The notes under the pieces: model-generated
The model's input: the letters and a program-made list of their open reading frames with translations, nothing else
What the model was told of the DNA's origin: nothing
The model's database searches: none
DNA from: a virus
IMG/VR virus record: IMGVR_UViG_3300043331_000585
Coordinates: 1 to 37,593 of that record
Length of the DNA: 37,593 nucleotides
Direction: 5' to 3' (one strand)
Position numbers and translations under genes: made by a program
Shown here: positions 5,947-13,152 of the stretch, piece by piece
Position numbering within the stretch: position 1 is the first letter of the stretch
Layout of the letters: each line of letters begins with the position of its first letter

Positions 5947-6149
5947 GACGCCTTCTCCAACAGAGCGTCGGCCCAGGTCGCAACCGTTGGGCCAGTGATG
6001 CTCACGACTCCATCGGAGAGGCGGACCAGCTCCAAGGCCATCGACGCCGCCGACAGACCTTCGCCTTGCATCCGCAGAAGCTCGACGTCGAGATCGAGTC
6101 CCTTTCGCGCTAGGACATTTGCAACCGTGATTTGAAAGTTGGTAGCCAC
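5943..6149 (-). CDS. Small HTH protein, first gene of the leftward early operon, 68 aa
   Basis: The GTG start (6147-6149) lies only 8 bases after a -10 element (6158-6163), so the transcript would begin within a base or two of the start codon; no Shine-Dalgarno sequence is present. The product has LRMQGEGLSAASMALELVRL (residues 25-44) and GPTVATWADALL, an HTH-like arrangement shared with the next gene. It is divergent from the XRE repressor across a 145-base switch region, the position of a Cro-like early regulator. The function is inferred from position and fold only. Confidence 0.78.
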   Translation of the reverse strand: MATNFQITVANVLARKGLDLDVELLRMQGEGLSAASMALELVRLSDGVVSITGPTVATWADALLEKAS

Positions 6150-6157
6150 GAGCGGTG

Positions 6158-6186
6158 ACCGTACAGCAATGACGAAAGTTCGTCAA
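6158..6186 (-). promoter_or_regulatory. Leftward early promoter (leaderless)
   Basis: On the minus strand, TTGACG (6181-6186) and TACGGT (6158-6163) are separated by exactly 17 bases. The first base of the GTG start at 6149 comes 8 bases after the -10, so transcription would start at or within about 2 bases of the codon. The palindrome at 6171-6184 covers the -35 edge and spacer and would allow repression. Confidence 0.7.
6171..6184. promoter_or_regulatory. Operator-like palindrome in the leftward promoter
   Basis: GACGAA and TTCGTC form perfect 6-base arms around a 2-base centre (AG). The site lies between the -10 and -35 of the leftward promoter, where a bound dimer would block polymerase. 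The divergent XRE-type repressor is the natural candidate ligand; this is inference. Confidence 0.6.
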
Positions 6187-6200
6187 GGATTACGACAAAA

Positions 6201-6227
6201 TCCACACATTCTCTTGACAGGTGTGGA
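6201..6227. promoter_or_regulatory. Second inverted repeat over the rightward promoter
   Basis: TCCACAC (6201-6207) and GTGTGGA (6221-6227) are perfect 7-base arms 13 bases apart. They flank the -35 of the rightward promoter. The sequence differs from the palindrome at 6171, so the two sites may be read by different proteins, such as the XRE repressor and one of the small HTH proteins. Confidence 0.5.
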
Positions 6228-6242
6228 AAACCGCACTAAATC
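6214..6242 (+). promoter_or_regulatory. Rightward promoter for repressor and integrase
   Basis: A perfect TTGACA -35 (6214-6219) is followed after 17 bases by TAAATC (6237-6242), matching TATAAT at four of six positions. It points at the repressor gene, whose ATG is at 6295 with GAGGAGG at 6277-6283. The second inverted repeat spans the -35, so autoregulation is plausible. Confidence 0.7.
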
Positions 6243-6294
6243 CTCCGATTACTACGAAGCGTCGAGGGCGACAACCGAGGAGGTCGGCAGGGCG

Positions 6295-6612
6295 ATGACG
6301 ACGAAGGAATACAGCACCAGCGAGGCAATCAAGCTCGCTCGCCAACTTGTCGGGATGACACCGACTCAGATGGCGGAGGCGCTGACGGCGAGTCTCGGGG
6401 AGGAGATCACTACCGAGGTCTATTACAACATCGAGCAAGGTCGCCGCCGGATCGACGATCGTTTGCTCAAGGCCATCGCCGAGGTACAGCAAATCGACGT
6501 TCGCTTCTACCTCTACGGGCCGGGAGACCTCCTTGAGCCCTTTCGTCTGGCCGTGACCCGCGCTAAGGGCGTTTGGCTCAGGGCGACACCTTCAATGAGT
6601 CCTGCGGCCTAA
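6295..6612 (+). CDS. XRE-type HTH repressor, 105 aa
   Basis: Likely immunity repressor of the phage. The N-terminal two thirds has a Cro/CI-type HTH: AIKLARQLVGMTPTQMAEAL (about 10-29) with the second helix MTPTQMAEAL, then EVYYNIEQGRRRIDDRLLKA in the recognition and dimerisation positions. The remaining 40 residues (VDVRFYLYGPGDLLEPF-like) contain no protease or multimerisation domain that I recognise, so it is short for a CI protein. The ATG at 6295 was chosen for the GAGGAGG upstream; earlier in-frame ATGs (6139, 6169) lie in or before the promoter. It is divergent from the early operon and directly upstream of the integrase. Confidence 0.85.
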   Translation: MTTKEYSTSEAIKLARQLVGMTPTQMAEALTASLGEEITTEVYYNIEQGRRRIDDRLLKAIAEVQQIDVRFYLYGPGDLLEPFRLAVTRAKGVWLRATPSMSPAA

Positions 6613-6619
6613 ATGAGAT

Positions 6620-6640
6620 ACGGGCCAATGGTCCCGTTTT
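6620..6640 (+). terminator. Weak hairpin between repressor and integrase
   Basis: ACGGG (6620-6624) and CCCGT (6633-6637) can pair across an 8-base loop and are followed by a short T run (to 6640). The stem is only 5 base pairs, so this would be an attenuator at best. It could lower integrase expression relative to repressor. Confidence 0.3.
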
Positions 6641-6643
6641 CTG

Positions 6644-7471
6644 ATGGTCGATCGTCGCGAGCCTTTGCAGATGGAGTGGTTGCAATTCCACGATTACCTC
6701 ACTGGCTTGGGCCTGGACGAGCGGACCATCGCCTACTACGTCCGTCACTGTCGGAAGGCTCAAGCCTGGTTGCGAACCCAGGGTTCGGAGCTCGAGACTT
6801 GTCGAGCGGCCACCTTGGCGGAGTGGGCCTCGAGTCTGCCCAACAGCCACTCCTCTCGAGGCCAAGTGGCGGCGGCTCTCACCCACTATTGGGAGGCGAT
6901 CGAGCGCGCCAACCCACCAACCAAGGCGATCCGGGTGCCGCCCCGAATGGAAATGGTTTGCCGAACTCTCGAGCCCAACGAGACTCGAGGACTAGTCAAG
7001 GTGGCCCTCGGCTGGTGGCCGCAGGGAACCGCCGTTCTCGCCGGCCTCTATCTAGCTCTTCGTCGTTTCGAGATCGCCAAGATGGAGTGGGAGCGCTTCG
7101 ACGACGAGCTCAAGTGGTATCGAGTGACGGGCAAACGATCGAAAACCGCCACCTTGCCGGTGCATCCGGTACTCCGCTCGGAGCTCGCACCTCACCAAGC
7201 GGAGGGGTGGGTTTTTGTCGGGCTCAGAGGACATGTCAACCCGGCAACCGTGTGGGAATGGGTCGAGCTGGTGGCCCGCTCGGCCGGCGTTCGCAACCTG
7301 ACCCCGCATCGGCTCCGCCATACCGCGCTGGCCTGGGCGGTCGACGCCGGCAAACCACTACGGGACGTACAGAGTTTCGCCCGCCACTCCGATCCGGGGA
7401 TGACCGCCAAATACACCCGGACCACCACTCGCCGGCTCGAGGAAGTGGTCGATGCCCTTGACTACGTTTGA
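6644..7471 (+). CDS. int: Tyrosine-family integrase
   Basis: A 275-aa site-specific recombinase that would insert the phage at attB. An N-terminal SAM-like core-binding region (about 10-90; FHDYLTGLGLDERTIAYYV) is followed by the catalytic domain. The active-site residues are visible in order: R140 in LALRRFE, K164 or K167 in TGKRSKT, H222 and R225 in PHRLRHT, H248 in ARHSDPGMT and the nucleophile Y257. No arm-binding N-terminal extension is present, as is common in short integrases. An alternative ATG at 6671 (MEWLQF) is possible. It follows the repressor by 31 bases, so the two are probably co-transcribed. The structured region downstream is a candidate attP. Confidence 0.95.
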   Translation: MVDRREPLQMEWLQFHDYLTGLGLDERTIAYYVRHCRKAQAWLRTQGSELETCRAATLAEWASSLPNSHSSRGQVAAALTHYWEAIERANPPTKAIRVPPRMEMVCRTLEPNETRGLVKVALGWWPQGTAVLAGLYLALRRFEIAKMEWERFDDELKWYRVTGKRSKTATLPVHPVLRSELAPHQAEGWVFVGLRGHVNPATVWEWVELVARSAGVRNLTPHRLRHTALAWAVDAGKPLRDVQSFARHSDPGMTAKYTRTTTRRLEEVVDALDYV

Positions 7472-7518
7472 GAAATCGACCGTCCGGGTAGGTCGGCACG
7501 CCATCGCTTCACCAGATC

Positions 7519-7615
7519 GCCTAACCATCGGTGCCGAGTCCGAAGCGCTCCCACCTGCTGATACTGGTGGCGGGGGGGAGCTTGCTCTCCTCAGGGCTCG
7601 GCCCGATGGTAGGCG
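7519..7615. repeat. Structured inverted repeat downstream of integrase (candidate attP or RNA element)
   Basis: The left arm GCCTAACCATCGGTGCCGAG (7519-7538) and the right arm CTCGGCCCGATGGTAGGC (7597-7614) are complementary over 18 base pairs with two single-base bulges. Between them sit two smaller hairpins: CCACC/GGTGG at 7551-7570 and GGAG/CTCC around 7577-7590. The result is a multi-branch fold of about 97 bases. No T-loop is present, so it is not a tRNA. It lies in the gap between the integrase and the next gene, where attP often sits. It could equally be a bidirectional terminator or a small RNA. Confidence 0.5.
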
Positions 7616-7649
7616 GGGACTATTCCCCAACCCTGGCTTTGGGTGTTGA

Positions 7650-7892
7650 ATGAGTTTCGCGATGAAACGAACCGGCTCCTACCTCGTTGTTGCCCTGCTC
7701 GCTGTCCCCTGGTTGGTGGCAGCCGTGGTGTTGTTCGAGCTGCTCATGGGCGGCGGCATCTTCGGGGCCCTGGCCGTGGTCTCTATTTGGGTGGGCGGCG
7801 GCCTGGTGCTTTGGTATTTGGGAGATCTCCTCCGATCAGTCCTGGCACGCCACCCAAACCAGAAGCAGGAAACAAACCAGGGCGATCACTAG
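7650..7892 (+). CDS. Two-helix membrane protein, 80 aa
   Basis: Two long hydrophobic segments (about 10-30, YLVVALLAVPWLVAAVVLFE, and 35-60, GGIFGALAVVSIWVGGGLV) follow a short basic N-terminus, and the tail RHPNQKQETNQGDH is hydrophilic. The start may be ATG 7650 or 7662; neither has a clear ribosome-binding site. It lies downstream of the integrase on the same strand and converges on the lysis operon with only 8 bases between stop codons. As part of the lysogeny cluster a superinfection-exclusion role is possible. A holin-like role is less likely because of its strand. No family recognised. Confidence 0.55.
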   Translation: MSFAMKRTGSYLVVALLAVPWLVAAVVLFELLMGGGIFGALAVVSIWVGGGLVLWYLGDLLRSVLARHPNQKQETNQGDH

Positions 7893-7900
7893 GCCGTCCA

Positions 7901-8224
7901 TCACTCACCATTGATCGTGGCCGGGTCGATGCCGGCGGAATGCAGGGCGGCCTCGAGTCGGTTGACTCTGCGGAGCAATCTCTGTTCCGCATCCCGAGCC
8001 GCTCGAGCTTCCTTACGAGCGCCATCGGCGTCGGCGCGGGCCTCGGCCACCTCGCTATCGAGCCGCTCGAGCTCTCGTCCGAGGCTCGATATGACCTTTC
8101 CCTGGGTCGCAACCGCGATCTCGGATGCCGACTGCCGCCGTGGGCCTTGGACCCGAGCAACGACTATTGCCGCTATCGCTCCAATGAGCGCCGAGATAAG
8201 CGGGACGAGAACATCACGAATCAT
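7901..8224 (-). CDS. Membrane-anchored coiled-coil protein of the lysis cassette, 107 aa
   Basis: One N-terminal membrane span (about 5-26, VLVPLISALIGAIAAIVVA) is followed by a long charged helix with heptad-like spacing (about 45-95, SLGRELERLDSEVAEARADA). It ends LHSAGIDPATINGE. It is the last gene of the late operon and overlaps the preceding holin-like gene by 11 bases. A single anchor plus coiled coil resembles inner-membrane spanins. Spanins are not expected in a single-membrane host, so a holin partner or anti-holin is an equal possibility. An upstream in-frame ATG at 8239 would extend it by five residues. Confidence 0.72.
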   Translation of the reverse strand: MIRDVLVPLISALIGAIAAIVVARVQGPRRQSASEIAVATQGKVISSLGRELERLDSEVAEARADADGARKEARAARDAEQRLLRRVNRLEAALHSAGIDPATINGE

Positions 8225-8516
8225 GCTCGAACAACTCAACTAGGCGACGCGTTTTCAGCCGAGCGTGCAACTCGAGTGCGGCTGGCACGACGATGATCGG
8301 GAGAAGCACGAGAGTCGAGAGCCATGGGGGAATGTCGCCAGCGGCGCCTCCGAGTCGGCCGCCGAGAATCACCCCTGACATGACGAAGGCGAAGGCAAGA
8401 TGACCGTACCCCAAAGCCAGCCACCGATGCCGCCGCCACGTTTCTTTCGCAGCGATTCCCCATACGCCGGCGGCAAAGCCCACCGCCACAAACAGGATCG
8501 CCCGCGTGACGATCAT
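8214..8516 (-). CDS. Holin-like membrane protein, 100 aa
   Basis: ATG 8514-8516 overlaps the metallopeptidase stop as ATGA. Three hydrophobic segments can be seen (about 4-22, 34-54 and 66-84) with basic residues between the first two (KETWRRHRW) and a charged C-terminus. Size, topology and position behind the endolysin fit a three-helix holin that would release the lysins through the membrane. It could not be placed in a named holin family by eye. A longer reading from ATG 8570 would run into the preceding gene and was not used. Confidence 0.7.
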   Translation of the reverse strand: MIVTRAILFVAVGFAAGVWGIAAKETWRRHRWLALGYGHLAFAFVMSGVILGGRLGGAAGDIPPWLSTLVLLPIIVVPAALELHARLKTRRLVELFEHDS

Positions 8517-8986
8517 GCCGCCTCGAGGAGAATCGGCGTGAGCTCTTGCCAGCCGGTGCCGAGCCACCAATCGCGGAAGGCATCAGCGAAGGTCTCCTGA
8601 TATTCGGTCGCCCAATTGCCGGACTGGCCGGAGACCTTGAGCATGAACCAATCCTTTGTCAGTTGATCGAGAAAGCACTGATCGTGGACATGGCCGCACT
8701 CGTGGGGCAACACCCAACGAATCCCCTCGGGGACGAGCCGCCACGAGAGATTGATCCCGGTGGTCCCGGCCCGCCCCAACCAAGGGTCGGTGTCGACAAA
8801 GGCGATCGGCAGATAAGAGCGACCGCGCTCGGCATTGAGGAACTTATCAAGGCGCTTTAACCACTGGTGCTGAGGCGAGCCGAACTCGACCGCCATGACG
8901 TTACGAACGGCCTGCTGCTGCTCGATAGTGCCGGGGTTGTCGAAAGACATTTGCCAGCACTCGGAGAAGCGGCGGGGAGGTTTCAT
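8513..8986 (-). CDS. HExxH zinc metallopeptidase in the lysis cassette, 157 aa
   Basis: The motif HECGH (H95, E96, H99) gives two zinc ligands and the catalytic Glu, preceded by a hydrophobic strand (RWVLP) as in zincins. A Glu about 30 residues further (E128 or E131 in TEYQETFADAF) could be the third ligand, as in gluzincins. The flanking D102 directly after HVH is an alternative. ATG 8984-8986 overlaps the endolysin stop (ATGA). Its place between an NlpC/P60 enzyme and a holin-like protein suggests a role in cell-wall or surface-protein breakdown, but that is inference. I do not recognise the family beyond the metal site, and no signal peptide is seen. Confidence 0.75.
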   Translation of the reverse strand: MKPPRRFSECWQMSFDNPGTIEQQQAVRNVMAVEFGSPQHQWLKRLDKFLNAERGRSYLPIAFVDTDPWLGRAGTTGINLSWRLVPEGIRWVLPHECGHVHDQCFLDQLTKDWFMLKVSGQSGNWATEYQETFADAFRDWWLGTGWQELTPILLEAA

Positions 8987-9585
8987 TGCCCTCGCGCTCG
9001 GTGGAGGTAGGTGATTACCTGCTCGATCGTCGCCGTCTGCCGGGGGTGGCTCCCACGAACGATCGGGTCCGGTCCCGAGATCGCCCAATCCCAAGCCTCG
9101 CGGGCCCAATCCGAGGGAGCGGTGGGATCCGCCACCTTGATCGGGGCTTCCTTGGTGTAGGTGACACCGGGGATGAGCGAGGCATGGGTCCAGCCGCGGT
9201 TGGCGGTAGGGAATTGGCCGACGCCATAGCGAGTCGAGCGGGCCTCGATTGTGCGCCCGTTTCCCTGGCTGATGGCGACGTGAGCGGAGGTTGGTCGCGC
9301 CCTCGACTCCGGAGGGGATCCGAATCGAAAGAGCAACGCGCCCTTGGTCTCGGTCGCATGCGTCACCCCGATCAAGGTGCCGTGGCGCTTGGCGTGTTGC
9401 CATTGGATCCACGAGCCATCGGGGACCGCCGGTCGGATCCCGAGCCGAGCTCCGATCCATTGCACCAGCTCCGAGCAATCGAAGGCTCCGGGGTTGAGGA
9501 GATCGGGAGAGACCTCAACCCCGAAGATGTAACGATCGCCCTCCTGGGAGAGCGCCAGGTCGACAACCTGAGTGGCCGTTATCAA
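8983..9585 (-). CDS. NlpC/P60 endolysin with SLH-like C-terminus, 200 aa
   Basis: A peptidoglycan-cleaving cysteine peptidase. The N-terminal NlpC/P60 domain (about 1-135) has the catalytic Cys37 in AFDCSELVQW, His102 in SAHVAI and a third polar residue E114 in RTIEA. The C-terminal 45 residues (DWAREAWDWAISGPDPIVRG, then a helix ending VITYLHRAR) resemble an S-layer-homology-type cell-wall-binding repeat. The start is TTG at 9583-9585, which overlaps the stop of the 92-aa gene as TTGA; no better start exists. No signal peptide is visible, so export would depend on a holin. The phage lyses its host with this enzyme. Confidence 0.9.
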   Translation of the reverse strand: MITATQVVDLALSQEGDRYIFGVEVSPDLLNPGAFDCSELVQWIGARLGIRPAVPDGSWIQWQHAKRHGTLIGVTHATETKGALLFRFGSPPESRARPTSAHVAISQGNGRTIEARSTRYGVGQFPTANRGWTHASLIPGVTYTKEAPIKVADPTAPSDWAREAWDWAISGPDPIVRGSHPRQTATIEQVITYLHRARGQ

Positions 9586-9860
9586 AGTCGGCCCAGAAGG
9601 ATGAGAACCAAGATGACCAAGATGACGATGACCAAGATCTTCGCCAGGAGATCGAGCTCGCCGGCACCGCCCTCATTTGATACTCGGTCGATAGTCCTGG
9701 TTCTCCGAAGCGGAGTCGGCACCGCTACGCCGAACACATAGCCCAGCACCGTCGAGTAGAGAGCGATGGCGGCATCGGGGTTCACCCGGCCAAGGAAGGC
9801 AAGAACGGTCACGCCGGTCAGCACCAGCGCAGCGATCACGGTCTGATAGAGGGGGGTCAT
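9582..9860 (-). CDS. Small membrane protein before the endolysin, 92 aa (holin candidate)
   Basis: Start ATG 9858-9860 is set by AAAGGAG at 9866-9872; a TTG at 9875 in the same frame would include that site and is rejected. Two hydrophobic segments occupy residues 8-26 and 35-52. A basic loop follows (LRRTRTIDR), and the extreme C-terminus is a very hydrophobic helix (LLAKILVIVILVILVLILL). The stop overlaps the endolysin TTG. Position immediately upstream of the endolysin makes it a good holin candidate. A second holin-like protein (8214-8516) sits downstream, so one may be the antiholin. Confidence 0.75.
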   Translation of the reverse strand: MTPLYQTVIAALVLTGVTVLAFLGRVNPDAAIALYSTVLGYVFGVAVPTPLRRTRTIDRVSNEGGAGELDLLAKILVIVILVILVLILLGRL

Positions 9861-9875
9861 GGGGTCTCCTTTCAA

Positions 9876-10388
9876 CTAGGCACCGATTCGGAACATCTCG
9901 AAGAAACTGAGTGGCTGTGCCGCGCCGCTGACGACCGCGGGATCCGTCCCGGTCGTGTCGTGCTGCACATCGAAGGTGAGGAAGTCGCCGGCGGCTAAGT
10001 CGACGATGGATATGAGGGGCGTGGTGGGCGCGGTGGTGGTATTGCGAATGTGCTGGGCTTCGGCCATCGAGGTCGTGGCGTTCTTGCGTATTCGAGTGAG
10101 CTGTTGGGTGCCATCTGCCCCAACCGCCAGCATCACTTGGCCGTTGACGAGATACTTCCCGGCCTTGCCGGAGGGGACGGTGAATTTGGTCGGCGCCGCC
10201 GCATCCCAAAACCCGTCCGTATCGAACACTTCGGTCGACCACGGGATCGGCGTCCAAGTGTTCTCGGGAACGGTGGCTGCCGAGCTATGGACCCGCACCG
10301 CGACGGAGGTGAAAGCCACCTCAAAGGTCTGCGACAACGGTTGTGGTGGCTCCGCTCGGTCGGTGCCGGGGAGCGGAGGCCAAGGCAT
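9876..10388 (-). CDS. C1q/TNF-like jelly-roll virion protein, 170 aa
   Basis: After about 20 proline-rich residues the sequence becomes a beta-rich jelly roll. The pattern VFDTDGFWDAAAPTKFTVP followed by GKYLVNGQVML and, near the end, GDFLTFDVQHD matches the C1q-like trimeric modules found at the tips of phage fibres and on capsids. The ATG shares a base with the stop of the nozzle-like gene (TGATG). A role as a head or tail fibre knob that binds the host surface is inferred from the fold. Confidence 0.7.
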   Translation of the reverse strand: MPWPPLPGTDRAEPPQPLSQTFEVAFTSVAVRVHSSAATVPENTWTPIPWSTEVFDTDGFWDAAAPTKFTVPSGKAGKYLVNGQVMLAVGADGTQQLTRIRKNATTSMAEAQHIRNTTTAPTTPLISIVDLAAGDFLTFDVQHDTTGTDPAVVSGAAQPLSFFEMFRIGA

Positions 10389-12226
10389 CAGACCACCACC
10401 AAGTCGCGGGCCCGGAGCTCGACCGTGGCCGAGACACGACTGTCGGGGATTAGGGCATCGGGAGAAATGACGTTGCGGACCACTACCGGGATCGACTCCG
10501 GGATCGCCCCGCTCGCCTTCTTGAAGGGAAGCGAGAACGTCACCACCTGCTGAGTAGCGACCAAGGCGTCGAGTCCGCTCAGGAGATCGGTGGTCGATTG
10601 CTCGCCGTCTTTGGAAACATCGACTTCCATGACGATCTGTCGCTCATGGGCGGCGCCATAAGCTCGAGCGGTCCAACCGCGAACGGTGGGAGTGTTGGCG
10701 GTGTTGCTGGTCGAGAGGATGAGCCGGATGGCAAATCGGCGTGCTCTCACCGCCGCGCCGGCGGCCGAGATCACGAAGGTCTTGGAGGTGGCGCCGTCAG
10801 TGTCGTGAGTGCCGGAGGCGGTAACGAAGCTGGCACCGTCGATCGAGTAGGCCACCTGCACCGAAGTGTTGGCCGGCAACGGATCCGTGATGACGATGAT
10901 CTCGATCAACATCTTGGGAATGTCGAAGTAGGAGAGATCGTGCAACCCCGAGTCGAGGTTGGCGGTCTGTGTGGTAAATGCCTCCCGATTGAATCGCTCC
11001 ACCGCCAAGGTGTTTCCGCCGGAGGTGACCGGGGTGATGAACGACGAGGGACCAAGAGTGATGGCGTCCTGAGGGGTGCCGGTGGTCACCTGGCTCGAGA
11101 GCTGGAAGATTCCACCAGCGGTGAAGTTGTAAGCCCACATCGCTCCGTCGAAGTAGAAAATCAGGTCGTCGCCATCGGTGCCGGCGATCAGAATCGGCTT
11201 GGAGGCCGTGGCCCCGCTTGGCGCTCGCACCGGCCCCAGGGTTCCCCGTTGCGCTCCTCGCTGGAAGTAGATGAAGGCATCGCCGGCGGAGGCATGGGTA
11301 GGACCGAGCCGGAAGGCAACAAAGATGAACCCCGATGAAAAGTAGATCGAGTAGGGGAAGGCGAAGTCGACGGGGAGCTTGCCGATCCGAACCGCCACGT
11401 CCTCGGCTTGCGAATACTCGAAGATGAAGGTCTGGCCGTTGTCGAGGCGTTGGAACCAGATCGGCCCCTTGTCCGATACCGACATGCGACCGTAAGACCA
11501 AGGGGTGGCGGCGAGGTATTCATCGGAATCGCCAATCACGTCGGCCACCAGCGTCCTTGTGTCGGCGACGAGTTTGTCGACTAAGTAGAGATCGTCGCCA
11601 TCGAGGGCGTAGAGCAAACCGCCCCATGAGCGAACGATCGGTGCCTTGGTGAAACTGGCGAAATGCTCCTCAGAGGTTCCCGACTTCCAGCGCCAGATCG
11701 AGAGATCCTCGTGACCGGAATACATGAAGGTGTCGTCGCCATCGGTGAGCGAGGTGACGTCGGAGGTTCCAGCCCCGGTGGTGATTCCTGCTCCCCATTT
11801 GGAGTTGGTGACGTCCCACTTGTACCCGGAGCCATCCTCCACCGTCCAGATCGAGCCCTGCCCATAACCGAAGCGGCGGCCGTCGTTGAAGATGCTCGAG
11901 CCGCCGTTGTCGACGGTGGCGATCTGCAAGGCACCGAGCACGATGCCCTTCCCGATCCGCTTGGCGGTCACATTGGTCGATTTCTCGAAGCCGGGGTTCT
12001 CGGGATCCCAACGGTCCTCGCCCTCGCCGGCGTCCCAACGGTCGACCAGCCAGTAGGTCGAGGCTTGGGCCGCCACCAAACCGTCCGATCGGTTGGGAAC
12101 GAAACGGAGCTCGGGGTCGACGGGGATCAGCCGGTCTTGGAATCGTTCGTTGCTCGAGCGCCAGGAGGCGAGCCGGAGGCGGAGTGTCCCCAGGGTGGCG
12201 TAGACGTGGCCTTCCACAAGGCTCAC
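10388..12226 (-). CDS. Large beta-rich tail protein, nozzle/tail-tubular-B-like, 612 aa
   Basis: The GTG start (12224-12226) overlaps the adaptor stop (GTGA). The protein is almost all beta strand, with repeated short blades ending in Trp or Tyr (RFGYGQGSIWTVEDGSGYKW, DTFMYSGHEDLSIWRWKS, RSWGGLLYALDGDDLYLVDK). This looks like a beta-propeller, followed by an Ig- or jelly-roll-like C-terminal third. In short-tailed phages the protein after the head-tail adaptor is a large beta-propeller nozzle, and the position and length here fit. The assignment rests on context and fold; I could not match a named family. Confidence 0.65.
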   Translation of the reverse strand: MSLVEGHVYATLGTLRLRLASWRSSNERFQDRLIPVDPELRFVPNRSDGLVAAQASTYWLVDRWDAGEGEDRWDPENPGFEKSTNVTAKRIGKGIVLGALQIATVDNGGSSIFNDGRRFGYGQGSIWTVEDGSGYKWDVTNSKWGAGITTGAGTSDVTSLTDGDDTFMYSGHEDLSIWRWKSGTSEEHFASFTKAPIVRSWGGLLYALDGDDLYLVDKLVADTRTLVADVIGDSDEYLAATPWSYGRMSVSDKGPIWFQRLDNGQTFIFEYSQAEDVAVRIGKLPVDFAFPYSIYFSSGFIFVAFRLGPTHASAGDAFIYFQRGAQRGTLGPVRAPSGATASKPILIAGTDGDDLIFYFDGAMWAYNFTAGGIFQLSSQVTTGTPQDAITLGPSSFITPVTSGGNTLAVERFNREAFTTQTANLDSGLHDLSYFDIPKMLIEIIVITDPLPANTSVQVAYSIDGASFVTASGTHDTDGATSKTFVISAAGAAVRARRFAIRLILSTSNTANTPTVRGWTARAYGAAHERQIVMEVDVSKDGEQSTTDLLSGLDALVATQQVVTFSLPFKKASGAIPESIPVVVRNVISPDALIPDSRVSATVELRARDLVVV

Positions 12227-13152
12227 CGCCCCAGGTAGGCGTGTGGTTGGTGCCGGCGGAAGGTGCGGCCGGGCCTGATCTCCTGCTCTCGTTTCTTGAG
12301 CGTGTTGAGGTAGTCGGCTCGCTTCTGTAAGAACTTGGCCTCGAAGAATCGCCAGTCTCGGACCGACCCTCCCTCCTCGGCCTCGGGCTTGGCTTGGCGG
12401 TTGGGGTCATGGCGAGCGGGAACGGTGCGGCTGCCGCCGAGGATGAGGGCGCAGACGCCCCAGGGGATGAGATTGGCAAGCTGGTCGGGGAAGCTGGCGA
12501 TGTTCGCCACCTTGGGGATGGTGCGAGCGGTGTAGAACACGGTCTCGGCCGGATCCTTGACCGAGCGCAGGATCAGAGCTTTGCCAGTGGTCTCGACGGT
12601 GGTGGAGATCTGGGTACGAACCTGCCACAACCCGGAGTGGAAGGGGTGAATCCGCTCGTCGGAGTTGATGTCGAATTGGTAGACGGCGACCACATCGTCA
12701 TCGTCGGCATGGAGCTCGTAAGTGCGATTGCCGTCGATCCACGCCAGGGTCCGCTCGGAGTGGTACCAGACCTTCTCGGCCAGCATGTCGGAGATGACCT
12801 CGTTGATGAAGTCCACGATCATCACCCGCGGATAGAGAGGGTTCTTGCGAAGGATCGTGTTGGTGTCAATCGAGGCCGCGGTCGTCCCGCGCTGAGCTCG
12901 GCGAATGTTGGTCGAGCCAGAGGCAGTAGCGGCAAAGATGAAGATCTCCGACTCGGCACCGGCGGCACCCACCACCTCGGCGTAGTCGCCTCGGTGCCAG
13001 AACTCCCCGGTAACGGTCCCCGGCGTGATCGTGGTGCCGGTGGTGGCCGGGGCGGGAGCGGTGGTCACGGTGTCCTCGGCCGGCCGCTCGATCCGAGCCA
13101 TGCCATAGAGCATGTTCTCGATCATCAGGGTCAAGGACGCGACGGTCGCCAC
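12223..13152 (-). CDS. Head-tail adaptor (tail-tubular-A-like), 309 aa
   Basis: Starts at GTG 13150-13152, which shares one base with the preceding TAG. The N-terminus (about 1-30) is followed by an insert of beta strands containing GEFWHRGDYAEVVGAAGAES and FIFAATASGSTNIRRAQRGT. The helical adaptor core comes next: PRVMIVDFINEVISDMLAEK (about 108-127) and, towards the end, long helices (FEAKFLQKRADYLNTLKK). Podoviral adaptors that sit beneath the portal have this helical pattern. The protein is encoded directly before the nozzle-like gene. Function inferred from order and helix pattern. Confidence 0.65.
   Translation of the reverse strand: MATVASLTLMIENMLYGMARIERPAEDTVTTAPAPATTGTTITPGTVTGEFWHRGDYAEVVGAAGAESEIFIFAATASGSTNIRRAQRGTTAASIDTNTILRKNPLYPRVMIVDFINEVISDMLAEKVWYHSERTLAWIDGNRTYELHADDDDVVAVYQFDINSDERIHPFHSGLWQVRTQISTTVETTGKALILRSVKDPAETVFYTARTIPKVANIASFPDQLANLIPWGVCALILGGSRTVPARHDPNRQAKPEAEEGGSVRDWRFFEAKFLQKRADYLNTLKKREQEIRPGRTFRRHQPHAYLGR

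Noticed and set aside
6613-7461. Plus-strand frame of 282 codons over the integrase gene
   Set aside because: It lies in another frame of the integrase, which has the full set of catalytic residues. The alternative product is low-complexity and Gly/Arg/Ser-rich.
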